A stretch of 64,000 bases of DNA from Paenibacillus typhae (GCF_900099765.1 NZ_FNDX01000030.1:1-64000), one strand, 5' to 3'. Shown: positions 28,023-38,177, counted from the stretch's first letter. The notes: generated from the letters alone by a model not told the origin. Program-made: numbers and translations.

Positions 28023-31000
28023 TTAATTCGCAGTTTCCAGTAATCTGGAAACAATTGTTGCAAACTCTGCTCTGGTAATATCTTTTTCAGGCTTAAAGGT
28101 GTTGTCTGCGTAGCCTGTAATAATTTTATTGGATGCGAGTGCGTCAATGGAAGCATAATACCAGGCATTTTTTTGAACATCTGTGAAGGATGCAGTTCCG
28201 GTACCTGTCAGTTTAAAAGCTCTGGTTATCAGAGCCGCTAATTCACTACGGCTGATCTTATCATCCGGACGGAAGCTTCCGTCGCTATATCCGTTCATCA
28301 AGCCCGATCCGGCAGCTGCACCAATATAAGGATTCGCCCAATGCGTTGAAGATACATCTGTAAAGTTACTTGCTTGTCCTTCAAGTCCCATGTGAGTTGC
28401 GATGACCTTAATGGCTTCGGCACGGGTCAACCCTGAATTTGGACGGAAGGTACCATCGGCATAACCCGTTAGTAATCCCTTTGCAATAAGTGTGTCAATG
28501 CTTGCTTTTGCCCAATGATTCATGGTATCTGCAAAACTGACAACTTCCGGCTGAGGTGCTGGTGTTTCTACAGGTGTTGTTGCTGGAGGAGTCGTTGTGC
28601 CTACTCCATTACCCGGAGCTGGATTGGTTGATCCATTATCTACGCCTGAACCAGGAATAGGAGAGTTTGAAACGTATTGAAGTGCCGGTGCAAAGGTTGT
28701 GTGTATTCTGGCTTTACTTTGCTGCTCAAGTGCATAGCCCATCCCGAGAACTTTCGCATCATCCCATGCTCTGCCAACAAGCTGCATAGAGATAGAATAT
28801 CCGCTGTCATTCGTTCCTACAGGAACTACTACCGTGGGCAATCCGACAGTAGACGTCAATACGCCCGTTCCACGGTCAGAACTTAATTGGGAAGCCGCTG
28901 CGTCGTTGTTATATACGTCACTGATAAATCCTGCGTAAACAACAGCATCCACTTTATTATCGTCCATCCACTGTCTGATAACTTCCTTATAGTCTGTTCT
29001 ATACTTGATATAATCTTGAACAGCCTGTTCAGTCATACGAGTTGGAGTACTGTATGCTCTTTGATTATAAATAAGCACCTTATCTGAAGCGAGTACACTT
29101 GCTCCATCAATGTATGGGAAATCTTCATGAAGCTCAATATAGCGTGCCCATCCTTCAGAAGATCCGTTAATTCCTGATGGACGGCTCGGTGCTGAGGGGA
29201 GTGCAGACATTTCAACCATTGTTGCACCGGCTGCTTCAAGCTCTGAGAACTTATCCATTACTGCTTGTCCGGTATCATCATCGGCAAAGGTAGAAACAAA
29301 GGAGGCAGGAATATATCCGATTTTCTTGCCTTGCAATGCCTCTGAATCCAGAGCTTCCTTCCAGTCAGCCGGACGCTTATTATCAGCATCGGCAGTCACT
29401 GTAAAGATATCCTTTGGATCTGTACCTGTTGTAGCATTTAAAATAATGGCCAGGTCCGTTACTGTCTTAGCAATGGGACCTGCATAATCCTGTCCCCAAG
29501 TGAGCGGCATTACACCAGTAACACTTGCTATACCATCTGTACCGCGGAAGTTAGTTAAGCTTGCGCCTGTAGATGGCGCATAAAGAGATACCCCAGTTTG
29601 TGATCCCATTGCCGCTGCTGCGAAATCAGCTGCGACAGACACTGCTGATCCTCCGCTGGAGCCAAAGGAGGTTTTGGATGGATACAGCGCATTCCAAGTT
29701 TGCATCCAACCGCTTTCACTAAAGCTTCCGCTATTGGCAAACTCGGAGGTATTGGTCTTACCAATAATAACAGCTCCAGCTTCTCTTAATTTAGCAACCT
29801 GGAATGCATCAGAATCAGGCTGCCAGCCTTCGAGAGCTTTTGTACCGCCTGTGGTTGGCATATCTTTTGTATCATATAAATCTTTAATGGCAATTGGAAT
29901 CCCTAGCAGATCACCTTTTGCGCCTTGTGCCCGGGCATCGTCAGCAGCTTTTGCCTGGGTTAGCGCCGTTTCAGATACATGAAGGAAGGCATGTAAACCC
30001 ATTTGACCTTCATCGTAAGCCGTGATTCTATCTAAATATGCTTGAGTAATCTGGACAGAAGTCGTTTTACCATTAATCATATCCTGCTGCATTTCTGCAA
30101 TGGATTTATTCGTAACATCATAAGGGGATGAAGTTACCAATGCTTTGGCTGCAGGAGCATTTGGAATAACCAGGCTGTCTCCGGTATCAAGTCCCTCTAT
30201 ACCGGATATATCCCAGTTACTGATTGAACGAATTTGTGCGTTGGTTAATCCGGTGACATCCAGCTGACTATTAAGTTCATTTAGCCTGGTAACCAGGTTG
30301 TTCAACCCTTCTTCACCGGCTTCTCCAACTTGTACATAATGTACCAGGGATTTCGACTCGCCCGGCCTAATATTTAATGTATTAATGAACCCGTAGAAAT
30401 TCGCCTCATTTCCAGACTTGGCTAAAGGTGTTGTGAATGGATCCTTTTGCTGATTGCCCAGACCGGTTAATCCGTTATTAAACGGATGTGGGGATCCAAC
30501 TGCAATACCAAGTGGTTTATTGTTTCTGGCGCTGCTATCTACAACAATCCATGAATCATCTGTAGTTACCTCCAGGTCATTTGAGTAGGTTGCCTTTACT
30601 ACTGAAGCATTTGCCGTTGTGCCATACCCTAAAGAGCCGCCGAAAGATACATCAACCTTTACAGCTTCCGTATTAAAATTAGTGAATGTATCAAAGAATC
30701 TCGTTCTATTATTTTTTGTATCGACATACACGGCTCGAGTAACGGTTACATTTCCCAGGTTTACCGATTGAGTTGAAGTAAAAGTGTTAACGCCATCGAA
30801 TTTCAAGTCAAACCCGCGCATCATTTGACCGTTCATTAGTGAAGCTGAAGGAGAGGATACTTTAACAAAAATATTACCGAAGCCTTGTACTTGGGTAGTA
30901 CCAACTGTACGTAAGCTTCCTGTGTCTAAGCTAGGAGCAAAGGCATCATGAATCTCCCATACTGTGCCGCTCTCTGAAGTGACTCTAGTTAAAGCATCCG

Positions 31001-31160
31001 CTGTTTGAAACGGAAGGACTCCCGAAGCCATAACGGATAACGCAATTGAAGTAGCGATAGTCTGCTTTTTACTCCAATTATTTTTTGCTGGTGAAGATTC
31101 AGGTCGAGTGGAGCCAGAATGATTTTTTTTAGTTTTACGCAGACGTTTAAACTTATTCAT
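28023..31160 (-). CDS. Secreted amidase-signature enzyme anchored by three SLH domains
   Basis: The 1045-residue protein has a long signal peptide (basic residues 1-32, hydrophobic to about 55), an N-terminal beta-rich domain (about 60-310), an amidase-signature domain (about 345-830), a Pro/Thr-rich linker (about 830-870) and three SLH domains at the end. The Ser-cisSer-Lys triad is visible: Lys426 in GIPIAIKDLYD, the GSSGGSA loop near 498, and the nucleophile in GSQTGVSLYAPS. It should hydrolyse an amide on the cell surface; the substrate is unknown. The usual TGGSIR stretch reads TGVSLY here. AAAGGAG precedes ATG 31160. The signal sequence is unusually long and rich in Lys/Arg. Confidence 0.88.
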   Translation of the reverse strand: MNKFKRLRKTKKNHSGSTRPESSPAKNNWSKKQTIATSIALSVMASGVLPFQTADALTRVTSESGTVWEIHDAFAPSLDTGSLRTVGTTQVQGFGNIFVKVSSPSASLMNGQMMRGFDLKFDGVNTFTSTQSVNLGNVTVTRAVYVDTKNNRTRFFDTFTNFNTEAVKVDVSFGGSLGYGTTANASVVKATYSNDLEVTTDDSWIVVDSSARNNKPLGIAVGSPHPFNNGLTGLGNQQKDPFTTPLAKSGNEANFYGFINTLNIRPGESKSLVHYVQVGEAGEEGLNNLVTRLNELNSQLDVTGLTNAQIRSISNWDISGIEGLDTGDSLVIPNAPAAKALVTSSPYDVTNKSIAEMQQDMINGKTTSVQITQAYLDRITAYDEGQMGLHAFLHVSETALTQAKAADDARAQGAKGDLLGIPIAIKDLYDTKDMPTTGGTKALEGWQPDSDAFQVAKLREAGAVIIGKTNTSEFANSGSFSESGWMQTWNALYPSKTSFGSSGGSAVSVAADFAAAAMGSQTGVSLYAPSTGASLTNFRGTDGIASVTGVMPLTWGQDYAGPIAKTVTDLAIILNATTGTDPKDIFTVTADADNKRPADWKEALDSEALQGKKIGYIPASFVSTFADDDTGQAVMDKFSELEAAGATMVEMSALPSAPSRPSGINGSSEGWARYIELHEDFPYIDGASVLASDKVLIYNQRAYSTPTRMTEQAVQDYIKYRTDYKEVIRQWMDDNKVDAVVYAGFISDVYNNDAAASQLSSDRGTGVLTSTVGLPTVVVPVGTNDSGYSISMQLVGRAWDDAKVLGMGYALEQQSKARIHTTFAPALQYVSNSPIPGSGVDNGSTNPAPGNGVGTTTPPATTPVETPAPQPEVVSFADTMNHWAKASIDTLIAKGLLTGYADGTFRPNSGLTRAEAIKVIATHMGLEGQASNFTDVSSTHWANPYIGAAAGSGLMNGYSDGSFRPDDKISRSELAALITRAFKLTGTGTASFTDVQKNAWYYASIDALASNKIITGYADNTFKPEKDITRAEFATIVSRLLETAN

Positions 31161-31200
31161 TTGGGCTATCTCCTTTTCCTCTATGTATATTATTAATTTA

Positions 31201-31342
31201 TGTTAGGAAATATAACATTATAAATCTTTTAAAGTCAATAAATAATATAAAATTTAATATATTTCCGGCTTTTTGGTATAGAAATAGAGGGGGTTTATTA
31301 TTTATTGTGAATATATGGATTTTATAAGTTAGAATAACTAAC
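31201..31342. promoter_or_regulatory. AT-rich promoter region with two inverted repeats
   Basis: The intergenic stretch 31161-31541 between the divergent amidase and regulator genes is very AT-rich. It holds TGTTA-N7-TAACA (31201-31217) and GTTAG-N5-CTAAC (31328-31342), both possible operator sites, and further right the duplicated terminator. No clear -35/-10 pair could be fixed. Confidence 0.35.
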
Positions 31343-31383
31343 ATTAATAAATATTCTAAGAGAAGATGTAGACTTTAACCCCA

Positions 31384-31427
31384 GCCGTGGCAACATCGGG
31401 TACACCTGATGCTGCCACGGTTTTGTT
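31384..31427 (+). repeat. Orphan second copy of the GH13 terminator
   Basis: These 44 bases are identical to 20618-20661 and fold into the same hairpin with a TTTTGTT tail. No plus-strand gene ends in front of it, so it is not in a normal terminator position. It sits about 115 bases upstream of a response-regulator start. Confidence 0.8.
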
Positions 31428-31541
31428 GTGGTTTTGATTTCGAAGAACTTTATACAACAAGGAATTTTGGTTGACAGCGCCTTCACCTTCCGTTATACCT
31501 GCATATATATCCGAAATTCGACAAGAACGGAGATCTCAACA

Positions 31542-33089
31542 ATGAAGAATACACTAATTTCGGTCATGCTTGTCGATGATGAGCCAATTGCACTTGATAA
31601 TGTATATGAGATGGTTCCGTGGGCAGAGAACGGTTTTCAGGTCGTTGCCAAAGCAACCAGCGGACGCATGGCGTTGCAATTATTTGAAGAATTTGAGCCG
31701 CAAATTGTCATCACTGACATATCCATGTCGCCGATGGACGGATTGGAGCTGGGCCGGTTGGTGATTCAGCGTGCACCCAAAACTCGTCTGATCTTTCTGA
31801 CATCATATCGGGACTTTGATTATGCCCGTCAGGCGCTGGAAATGCGTGCTGCCCATTATCTGCTTAAACATGAAATAAGCCGCAACCGTTTGCTTGAACA
31901 ACTTAAACTGCTAAAGACTGAACTGGTAGCCGAAGCGGCAGAAGAGGAAGGCCAAGGACAAGTGTTGCATATCGTACTTAAAGATATGCTGTCAGGCAAA
32001 CTTACGGATTTTCCCGGCAAAAGGGAATCTCGTCTGCATCGTCTCACTGCGGAATATCAGCAAGGACAATATGCCATGATTTATTTTGAGCTGGATACCA
32101 TTATCTTTCAGGATGGCACACGAAAGTGCTCACGCTGGCCGGCTGCCGTCAGTAAGCGCATTATCGAAGACATCCGTATCCAATCAGAGGAGGTTGAGGA
32201 TCTTCATATTCTGGAGATGGATGAGGGAGGTTACGTAGTGTTGGTGAAGTTAACCTCTTCAAGCAGTATATTGCTTCAAATTTATAACTTACGCCAGATT
32301 TCATCCATTATGCAGACTAGCATAGAGGTGCATTATCCGTCTACTCTTCCACGGTTCATCATTTCTACAGGAAGCGCGGAATATCAAAACAAAAAATACC
32401 TGGCAATGAGACAAGCGTATGATTATTTATTGTTTATGTCTCCGGGAACCATTTTTCTGCTGGATCAGATTCCTGTGGACAGAGGCGATTCCGTCATTGC
32501 AAATGAGATCAGACAGTATTTCGTTTCTCCTGACAGAAATCAACTTGATTTACTGAAGCTCAAACTTGAGAACATTGTCTCCCATAAAAGCGTAAGCGAT
32601 TTGCACGCAGTCATTGATGAGATCAGCAATGAGATCCGCAGGGATGGAAGCGGCGGTCCCGTTGAAGAGCTTGGCAATGATGCCCGGCAGATTATCAATT
32701 GTAGTTATCGATTTATGGAAGAACGTCTGGAACGTGAACAGCTGAGACAAAGGTATTCGCGTTGGGTGAACAAAGCAATGGATTATGTTGCAGATAATTA
32801 TGCCGATCCGGATCTGTCTCTGGAGACTGTTGCAAGCCATCTGCAGATTAGCAGCATTCATCTTCGCTCTACCTTCAAGCGGGAGACAGGTCAATCCCTG
32901 CTGGATTATACAACTGAATATCGCATTAAGCTGGCTAAGCAGCTCCTGCAGACCGGCGATTACAAGATCTATGAGGTATCTGAAAAGGTAGGTTATAAAA
33001 CCAGCCAATATTTTAGCCAAGTATTTAAAAGAAACACCGGTATGCAGCCCAAAGACTTCCTGCAGCAGAAGGGCGGAAGAGTCCAATGA
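31542..33089 (+). CDS. YesN-type response regulator with AraC output domain
   Basis: The 515-residue protein has a receiver domain (VDDEP at 11-15, phosphoacceptor Asp59 in IVITDISMSPMDG), a long middle region and two C-terminal AraC helix-turn-helix motifs (LSLETVASHLQISSIHLRSTF, and YEVSEKVGYKTSQYFSQVF). I chose ATG 31542 behind GGAGA; in-frame codons upstream run back into the orphan terminator. The gene overlaps the kinase gene by 4 bases. Here the regulator precedes the kinase, the reverse of the order at 12-15 kb. Confidence 0.92.
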   Translation: MKNTLISVMLVDDEPIALDNVYEMVPWAENGFQVVAKATSGRMALQLFEEFEPQIVITDISMSPMDGLELGRLVIQRAPKTRLIFLTSYRDFDYARQALEMRAAHYLLKHEISRNRLLEQLKLLKTELVAEAAEEEGQGQVLHIVLKDMLSGKLTDFPGKRESRLHRLTAEYQQGQYAMIYFELDTIIFQDGTRKCSRWPAAVSKRIIEDIRIQSEEVEDLHILEMDEGGYVVLVKLTSSSSILLQIYNLRQISSIMQTSIEVHYPSTLPRFIISTGSAEYQNKKYLAMRQAYDYLLFMSPGTIFLLDQIPVDRGDSVIANEIRQYFVSPDRNQLDLLKLKLENIVSHKSVSDLHAVIDEISNEIRRDGSGGPVEELGNDARQIINCSYRFMEERLEREQLRQRYSRWVNKAMDYVADNYADPDLSLETVASHLQISSIHLRSTFKRETGQSLLDYTTEYRIKLAKQLLQTGDYKIYEVSEKVGYKTSQYFSQVFKRNTGMQPKDFLQQKGGRVQ

Positions 33090-34819
33090 GCAAAATAAAA
33101 AACAAAATCCTTGGCAGTGTAATTCTAATCGTCACGCTTTCGGTTACTACCATCAGTGCATTAGCCTATGAGCAGTTCTCCTCGATTCTTGAAGCGCAAG
33201 CGCTGCGTGAAGATACTATCCATTTAGAGCAGACAACGAATCAGATGAATCACCTGATAGATGATGTGCAGAAATATGCAGCCAATATGGTGAATGATGA
33301 ACTGCTACAGAATTTCGCAGAGCAGCTGGAATATAAGTCTACATATGATGAACTTAGTGCATACCGGGATGTGGTTATACAGCTAACCAAATTCAATGTA
33401 CTGCGAGACTATCTCGAAAGCTCAGCTATCGTTCGCTCTGACGGCAAGGTGTTCTGGTCCTCACTCTATGTGGACCCATATTTTGAACGGCTTCTCCAAG
33501 AAGACTGGTACCAGAAGGCAATAAACAGTAATGCCAAAAGCGGATTTACAACTCCACATATCATTCTAGACCCTGACAACAGAAAGATTGTCAGTTTCTT
33601 TATCCGATTCGATCCACAATATGGCGGTGTGCTGCTCCTGAATATTGATTATTCGGCATTTGAGAGTCTGTTCCAATACTTGGGCCAGTCTTTCGACCAG
33701 GTAGCGTGGATTGGGCCGGAGCATACCTTCCTGTATAAGCAAGGCATTAGCGTTGAACAACCTTCTGATGAAATGCTGACAACTGACGGTCAGGGCATTA
33801 GTGTAATCAAGCATGAAAAGGGATATTATATGGCCAGCGCTTTTGAAAAATCACAGTGGTCTGTGTTCACTTTTACCTCCAAGAGCCGATTTCATGAATG
33901 GGTTGGGTATATTTTACGCTACTGGGCCATCTTCCTGGCATTGTGTCTTGTACTCTGCTTTCTTTTATTTCTTCCAATAATATCCAATATAATCCGTCCG
34001 ATTCTGCAGATGACGAAAGCGATGAAGCAGGTATCCATGGGTAACTATAATGTTCAGTTGTCATTCCGCAGCAATGATGAGCTATCGGTGCTGAAGAACG
34101 GTTTTGAAAAGATGCTTGCAGATATTCAGCGGCAGATGGATGAGAAGGTGGCTCAGGAACGATGGCAGCGGAAAATGTCAGCAGAATTGCTGTTTGCTCA
34201 GATTAATCCTCACTTTATATACAATACACTAAATACGGTAGTTTATCTGGCGCGTAAAAAGAACTTCCCGGCGATCGAAGAAATGACGGAGTCCTTCATC
34301 GGGATTTTGCATGACGCGGTAAATATTGGTGACAACGGTCTTTATGTCACTGTGCAGCAAGAGATAGAGATCATTAATCACTTCGTCCGAATCCAAAAAT
34401 ACCGATATGCTGATCGGTTCGAGCTGATATGGAATGTGGAAGAGCAGGCAATAGATAATGCCATTCCAAAAAGTATGATTCAACCCCTGGTGGAAAACTC
34501 CATATTCCATGGTTTCGCGGAAAAAGAATCAATTGGACATATTGAGATTATTATCCGAAAGCGCAGCGGCAGGCTGTTAATCTCTGTCAGAGATGACGGA
34601 TGCGGGATGAGCAAGTCAAAGGCTCAGGCGATTATGGACGGAACATTGCCACCAGTAAGCCGTCCTTCTGGAGGCATGAAACAGATTGGGCTATGGAATA
34701 TCCGCGAACGAATTGAATATCTGTATGGACAGGAAGGCCGTCTCGTTATCCGTTCAAGCGAGCAGGGAGGAACCAAGGTTACTGTTCTCCTGCCATCTTG
34801 GAATATTTCCGCAGAATGA
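33086..34819 (+). CDS. YesM-type sensor histidine kinase
   Basis: The 577-residue kinase has a membrane helix near residues 7-29, an extracellular sensor, a second helix near 275-300, HAMP, and the H-box QINPHFIYNTLN (His376), followed by HATPase_c with QPLVENSIFHG and DDGCGMS. Its ATG overlaps the regulator stop codon. It should sense the sugar handled by the importer encoded downstream. Confidence 0.92.
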   Translation: MSKIKNKILGSVILIVTLSVTTISALAYEQFSSILEAQALREDTIHLEQTTNQMNHLIDDVQKYAANMVNDELLQNFAEQLEYKSTYDELSAYRDVVIQLTKFNVLRDYLESSAIVRSDGKVFWSSLYVDPYFERLLQEDWYQKAINSNAKSGFTTPHIILDPDNRKIVSFFIRFDPQYGGVLLLNIDYSAFESLFQYLGQSFDQVAWIGPEHTFLYKQGISVEQPSDEMLTTDGQGISVIKHEKGYYMASAFEKSQWSVFTFTSKSRFHEWVGYILRYWAIFLALCLVLCFLLFLPIISNIIRPILQMTKAMKQVSMGNYNVQLSFRSNDELSVLKNGFEKMLADIQRQMDEKVAQERWQRKMSAELLFAQINPHFIYNTLNTVVYLARKKNFPAIEEMTESFIGILHDAVNIGDNGLYVTVQQEIEIINHFVRIQKYRYADRFELIWNVEEQAIDNAIPKSMIQPLVENSIFHGFAEKESIGHIEIIIRKRSGRLLISVRDDGCGMSKSKAQAIMDGTLPPVSRPSGGMKQIGLWNIRERIEYLYGQEGRLVIRSSEQGGTKVTVLLPSWNISAE

Positions 34820-34963
34820 AGGTACTATCATAATTTGTACAAAACCATCAGATCGTCTTGTTGTTGGGGGATGTCATCAAGCTTAATATACAACTATACA
34901 GCAGACGGCCTGGAGTTCCCGGGAAACGGAGGCTGAAACAACAGCTGTAAGGGGGAAGAAGAA

Positions 34964-36310
34964 TTGCGACAAATATTCAGTAAAAAATCATCGCTCTTCA
35001 CACTTGTTTTAACATTATGCTTCATCTTGGTTCTCGCTGGCTGCGGCAATGGTAATAACAGCGGAAATGGTACTTCCGGAGAAGTAAGCGGGAATACAAG
35101 CACAAACGATTCTGCAAGCGTTTCCGGTAAATTGACGGTTTGGGGTTGGGACAAAGTCTGGTTTGAGGGTACTGCAGCTAAATTTAATAAAAAGTATCCG
35201 AATGTCACACTGAGTTTCGTAGAGGTATCTGCAGGAGATTACTTAAAAAAAATTCAGACCTCCATTGCCTCTGGCTCTGAGCTTCCGGACATTATATGGG
35301 GAGAGGCCGCATTCCGTGGCGCATTGTATGAGTTGAATGTACTTCAAAGCTTATCCGAAGAACCATATAAATTTGATACATCCAATCTGCTTGACTTTGA
35401 GCTTCCACTGCTTACGAACAGCAAGGGAGAACTTGTCGGTTTGGAACAATCCGGATCGCCGGGTGCGCTGGCCTACAAGCGTGATTTGGCGAAACAATAC
35501 TTTGGTACTGATGATCCCGATGAATTATCTGCAATGTTCACAGATTGGGATACGTTTATAGCAAAGGGCAAGGAAGTGTATGAGAAAAGCGGCGGTAAGA
35601 GCTTCATGCTGGGAAGCCTGATGGATGCATATACGATCTTCTCCAACCAGGGTACAACTGCAATCGTTGACGGTAATAAAGTGAACACAGCTGAAGTATT
35701 ATGGATATTTACACAACTGCAGTCCGTTCGCGACAACAATACGGAAGGCAAGCTAGCTATGTGGTCGCCAACTTGGAATGCGTCCTACTCCCAGGATAAT
35801 GTCATCTTTTATCCGGCAGCAAACTGGTCACCTGAATTTGTGATTAAGCCCAACGATAAGTCCAGCACTGGACGCTGGGGACTTATGGTGCCTCCTGAGG
35901 GCGGGTTTCCGTACGGAGGCACGACAATCGGCATTTGGAAAGAAAGTAAGAACAAGGATGCAGCTTGGACATATCTCAACTGGCTCTTAGGCACTGACGA
36001 AGGAGCAGAAGCCAATTTTGCCACATCCGACTATATCCTGCCTTTGAAATCCTTCTTTAAGGATACTTCCAAACTTTCCTCTGGTGCGGATGAGTTTTTC
36101 GGCGGACAGGACCTTGGGAAGTTTTGGGTTGAAAAGGTATTCCCGAATATGAAATCTAAAGCGGTTACTAAATATGACCAGGATATTTATAGCTCTTCGG
36201 AGCTGGTGCTGCAAGTCATGGCGCAAGATAATAGCTTTGATGCCAAACAAGCGCTGGAAAAATGGGAAGAGCAGCTGAAGAAGAACCATCCTGAATTAGT
36301 TTTCGAATAA
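34964..36310 (+). CDS. Extracellular sugar-binding lipoprotein (CUT1)
   Basis: The 448-residue solute-binding protein has a lipoprotein signal ending at LVLAGC (Cys27), a short Asn/Ser/Gly-rich spacer and a family 1 binding fold starting at KLTVWGWDKVWF. It starts at TTG behind GGGGGAAG. It delivers an unknown oligosaccharide to the two permeases downstream. The terminator-like hairpin after it probably allows more binding protein than permease to be made. Confidence 0.9.
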   Translation: MRQIFSKKSSLFTLVLTLCFILVLAGCGNGNNSGNGTSGEVSGNTSTNDSASVSGKLTVWGWDKVWFEGTAAKFNKKYPNVTLSFVEVSAGDYLKKIQTSIASGSELPDIIWGEAAFRGALYELNVLQSLSEEPYKFDTSNLLDFELPLLTNSKGELVGLEQSGSPGALAYKRDLAKQYFGTDDPDELSAMFTDWDTFIAKGKEVYEKSGGKSFMLGSLMDAYTIFSNQGTTAIVDGNKVNTAEVLWIFTQLQSVRDNNTEGKLAMWSPTWNASYSQDNVIFYPAANWSPEFVIKPNDKSSTGRWGLMVPPEGGFPYGGTTIGIWKESKNKDAAWTYLNWLLGTDEGAEANFATSDYILPLKSFFKDTSKLSSGADEFFGGQDLGKFWVEKVFPNMKSKAVTKYDQDIYSSSELVLQVMAQDNSFDAKQALEKWEEQLKKNHPELVFE

Positions 36311-36319
36311 TTATACTAT

Positions 36320-36363
36320 AAAAAAAGCGGCAGCCCGCTCGAATAGATCAGGCTGCCGTTTTA
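36320..36363 (+). terminator. Attenuating terminator between binding-protein and permease genes
   Basis: AAAAAAGCGGCAGCC (from 36321) pairs with GGCTGCCGTTTT (36351-36362). Its place inside the operon fits the usual excess of binding protein over permease. Confidence 0.75.
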
Positions 36364-36385
36364 GCGGACGGGAAGTGAGAGAAGC

Positions 36386-37315
36386 ATGCAGAAAATGCAG
36401 GGTATCAGCAGTAAAAATAAATGGCCATACCTGTTTATAGCACCTTATTTCTTATCTTATGCAGTCCTGAGCTTATTTCCAATATTATTTACCCTTTATA
36501 TCAGTCTGACGGATTGGGATTTATACGGGAACCGGAATTTTATCGGATTGGGCAATTATACACAGTTGTTTCTTCATGATTCCTTCTTCTGGAGATCTTT
36601 GCTGAATGTCCTGATCTTTATGGCTGTATATCTGCCGGCTCTTGTTCTTATAGGTATGCTGGTGGCAAGTTTAATTGAAAGCAAGCTGATTCGCCATAAA
36701 ACCTTTTTTCGGCTTAGTGTATTCAGTGCCTATATGACAACTCCAGTCGCTGTCGGCATTATTTTCTCATTGTTATTCGACTGGCAGGGCGGCTTTCTCA
36801 ATAATATGCTTATGGAACTTGGCATTATTCAAGAGAAGATAAACTGGCTGGGTTCAGTTTCTACCTCCCGGTGGGTCGTCATTTTGATGGTCTTCTGGAA
36901 AAATCTTGGCTATTTTGTGATGTTCTATACCGCAGGGATGGCAAGCATAGATACCTCTGTTTATGAAGCAGCCATGATCGACGGGGCATCCTCCAAAGAT
37001 GTGTTTACACGAATTACAATACCGCTGTTAAAACCAATCAACCTGTTTTTGGTGATCACTTCAATTATTAGTGGATTGCAGCTGGTGGAAGAGCCTATGT
37101 TGTTGTTCAGCGGCTGGTCTTCCGGCTCGAGCATGGTAGGCGGGCCTGATGGCTCAACCTTTACACCGATCTGGTATATGTTTGATGCTTCTTTCAATGG
37201 CAGCGCATTTAAGTATGGCAAAGGTGCGGCGATCGCTTATGGCACTTTCCTGTTTATTGCATTGTTTTCGGTAGTTGGCATGAAATGGATCAGCAGAGGC
37301 GGTGATGAATCATGA
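36386..37315 (+). CDS. Sugar ABC importer permease (MalF/UgpA type)
   Basis: The 309-residue protein has six predicted helices and the EAA loop VYEAAMIDGASSKDVFTRITIP. It overlaps the next permease gene by 4 bases. No ATPase gene accompanies it, so it presumably shares an MsmX-like ATPase. Confidence 0.93.
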   Translation: MQKMQGISSKNKWPYLFIAPYFLSYAVLSLFPILFTLYISLTDWDLYGNRNFIGLGNYTQLFLHDSFFWRSLLNVLIFMAVYLPALVLIGMLVASLIESKLIRHKTFFRLSVFSAYMTTPVAVGIIFSLLFDWQGGFLNNMLMELGIIQEKINWLGSVSTSRWVVILMVFWKNLGYFVMFYTAGMASIDTSVYEAAMIDGASSKDVFTRITIPLLKPINLFLVITSIISGLQLVEEPMLLFSGWSSGSSMVGGPDGSTFTPIWYMFDASFNGSAFKYGKGAAIAYGTFLFIALFSVVGMKWISRGGDES

Positions 37316-38124
37316 GAGTAAGGAGATTCTTCACCTTAGTGCTGCTATGTGCGGTAGCCGCCGCCTTTCTATTTCCATTTTATATGATGATTGTTATGGG
37401 AACTTACTATTCTGAAGATTTGTTCAAACAGCTTCCGATTCTGCCCAGCAATTATCTGCTTGAAAATCTGAAAACGATTATTTCGGCAGATTTCTTGTGG
37501 AATTACTGGAACAGTCTCTATGTCGCCGTTCTGTTCACTCTTGTAACGGTTAGTGTTGCCTCCATAACCGGCTTTGCTTTCGCCAAGTATGAGTTCAAAG
37601 GGAAAAATGCACTCTACAGTTTTATTCTGCTGACTATGATGATTCCCGGCCATTTGGGACTGATTGCTTACGTTATGGAAATGAAGTGGTTTCATCTTAA
37701 TAACACTCATGCGCCGCTGATTCTGGCCGGCTTGAACAATGCATTTGGAGTCTTTTTTATGACACAGTTTATCCGATCATCCGTTCCAACGGAAGTAATA
37801 GAAAGTGCGCGGATCGATGGTTGCTCGGAGCCGGCCATTCTAGTTAGAATCGTCATTCCATTCCTGATGCCAGCAATCAGCACCTTGGGGCTGATCTCAT
37901 TTCTGGGCTCCTGGAACGGTTATCTGTTACCTTTAGTAACGATCAATAAACCGCAGTTATACACACTCCCGTTAGGGATTGCAAATTTATCAACGGTGTT
38001 CCGTACGGATTATTCTGCCAGTATTCTGGGCCTGACACTGGGTACACTTCCGCTAATCATTCTTTTCCTTTTCGGCTCCAAGACGTTGGTCAGGGGACTC
38101 ACCGGTGGTGCGGTAAAAGGATAA
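37312..38124 (+). CDS. Sugar ABC importer permease (MalG/UgpE type)
   Basis: The 270-residue partner permease has six helices and an EAA-loop variant (EVIESARIDGCSEPAILVRIVIP), and ends with KTLVRGLTGGAVKG. It is the last gene of the operon and is followed by a terminator. Unlike the dextran locus, no glycosidase is attached, so the cargo cannot be guessed. Confidence 0.92.
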   Translation: MRVRRFFTLVLLCAVAAAFLFPFYMMIVMGTYYSEDLFKQLPILPSNYLLENLKTIISADFLWNYWNSLYVAVLFTLVTVSVASITGFAFAKYEFKGKNALYSFILLTMMIPGHLGLIAYVMEMKWFHLNNTHAPLILAGLNNAFGVFFMTQFIRSSVPTEVIESARIDGCSEPAILVRIVIPFLMPAISTLGLISFLGSWNGYLLPLVTINKPQLYTLPLGIANLSTVFRTDYSASILGLTLGTLPLIILFLFGSKTLVRGLTGGAVKG

Positions 38125-38140
38125 TTTCCCCTCGCGACGA

Positions 38141-38177
38141 AGACGCCGGGCACGTTCCCCGGCGTCTCCACTTTTTT
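38141..38177 (+). terminator. Operon terminator
   Basis: AGACGCCGGG pairs with CCCGGCGTCT, and CCACTTTTTT follows. Confidence 0.85.
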
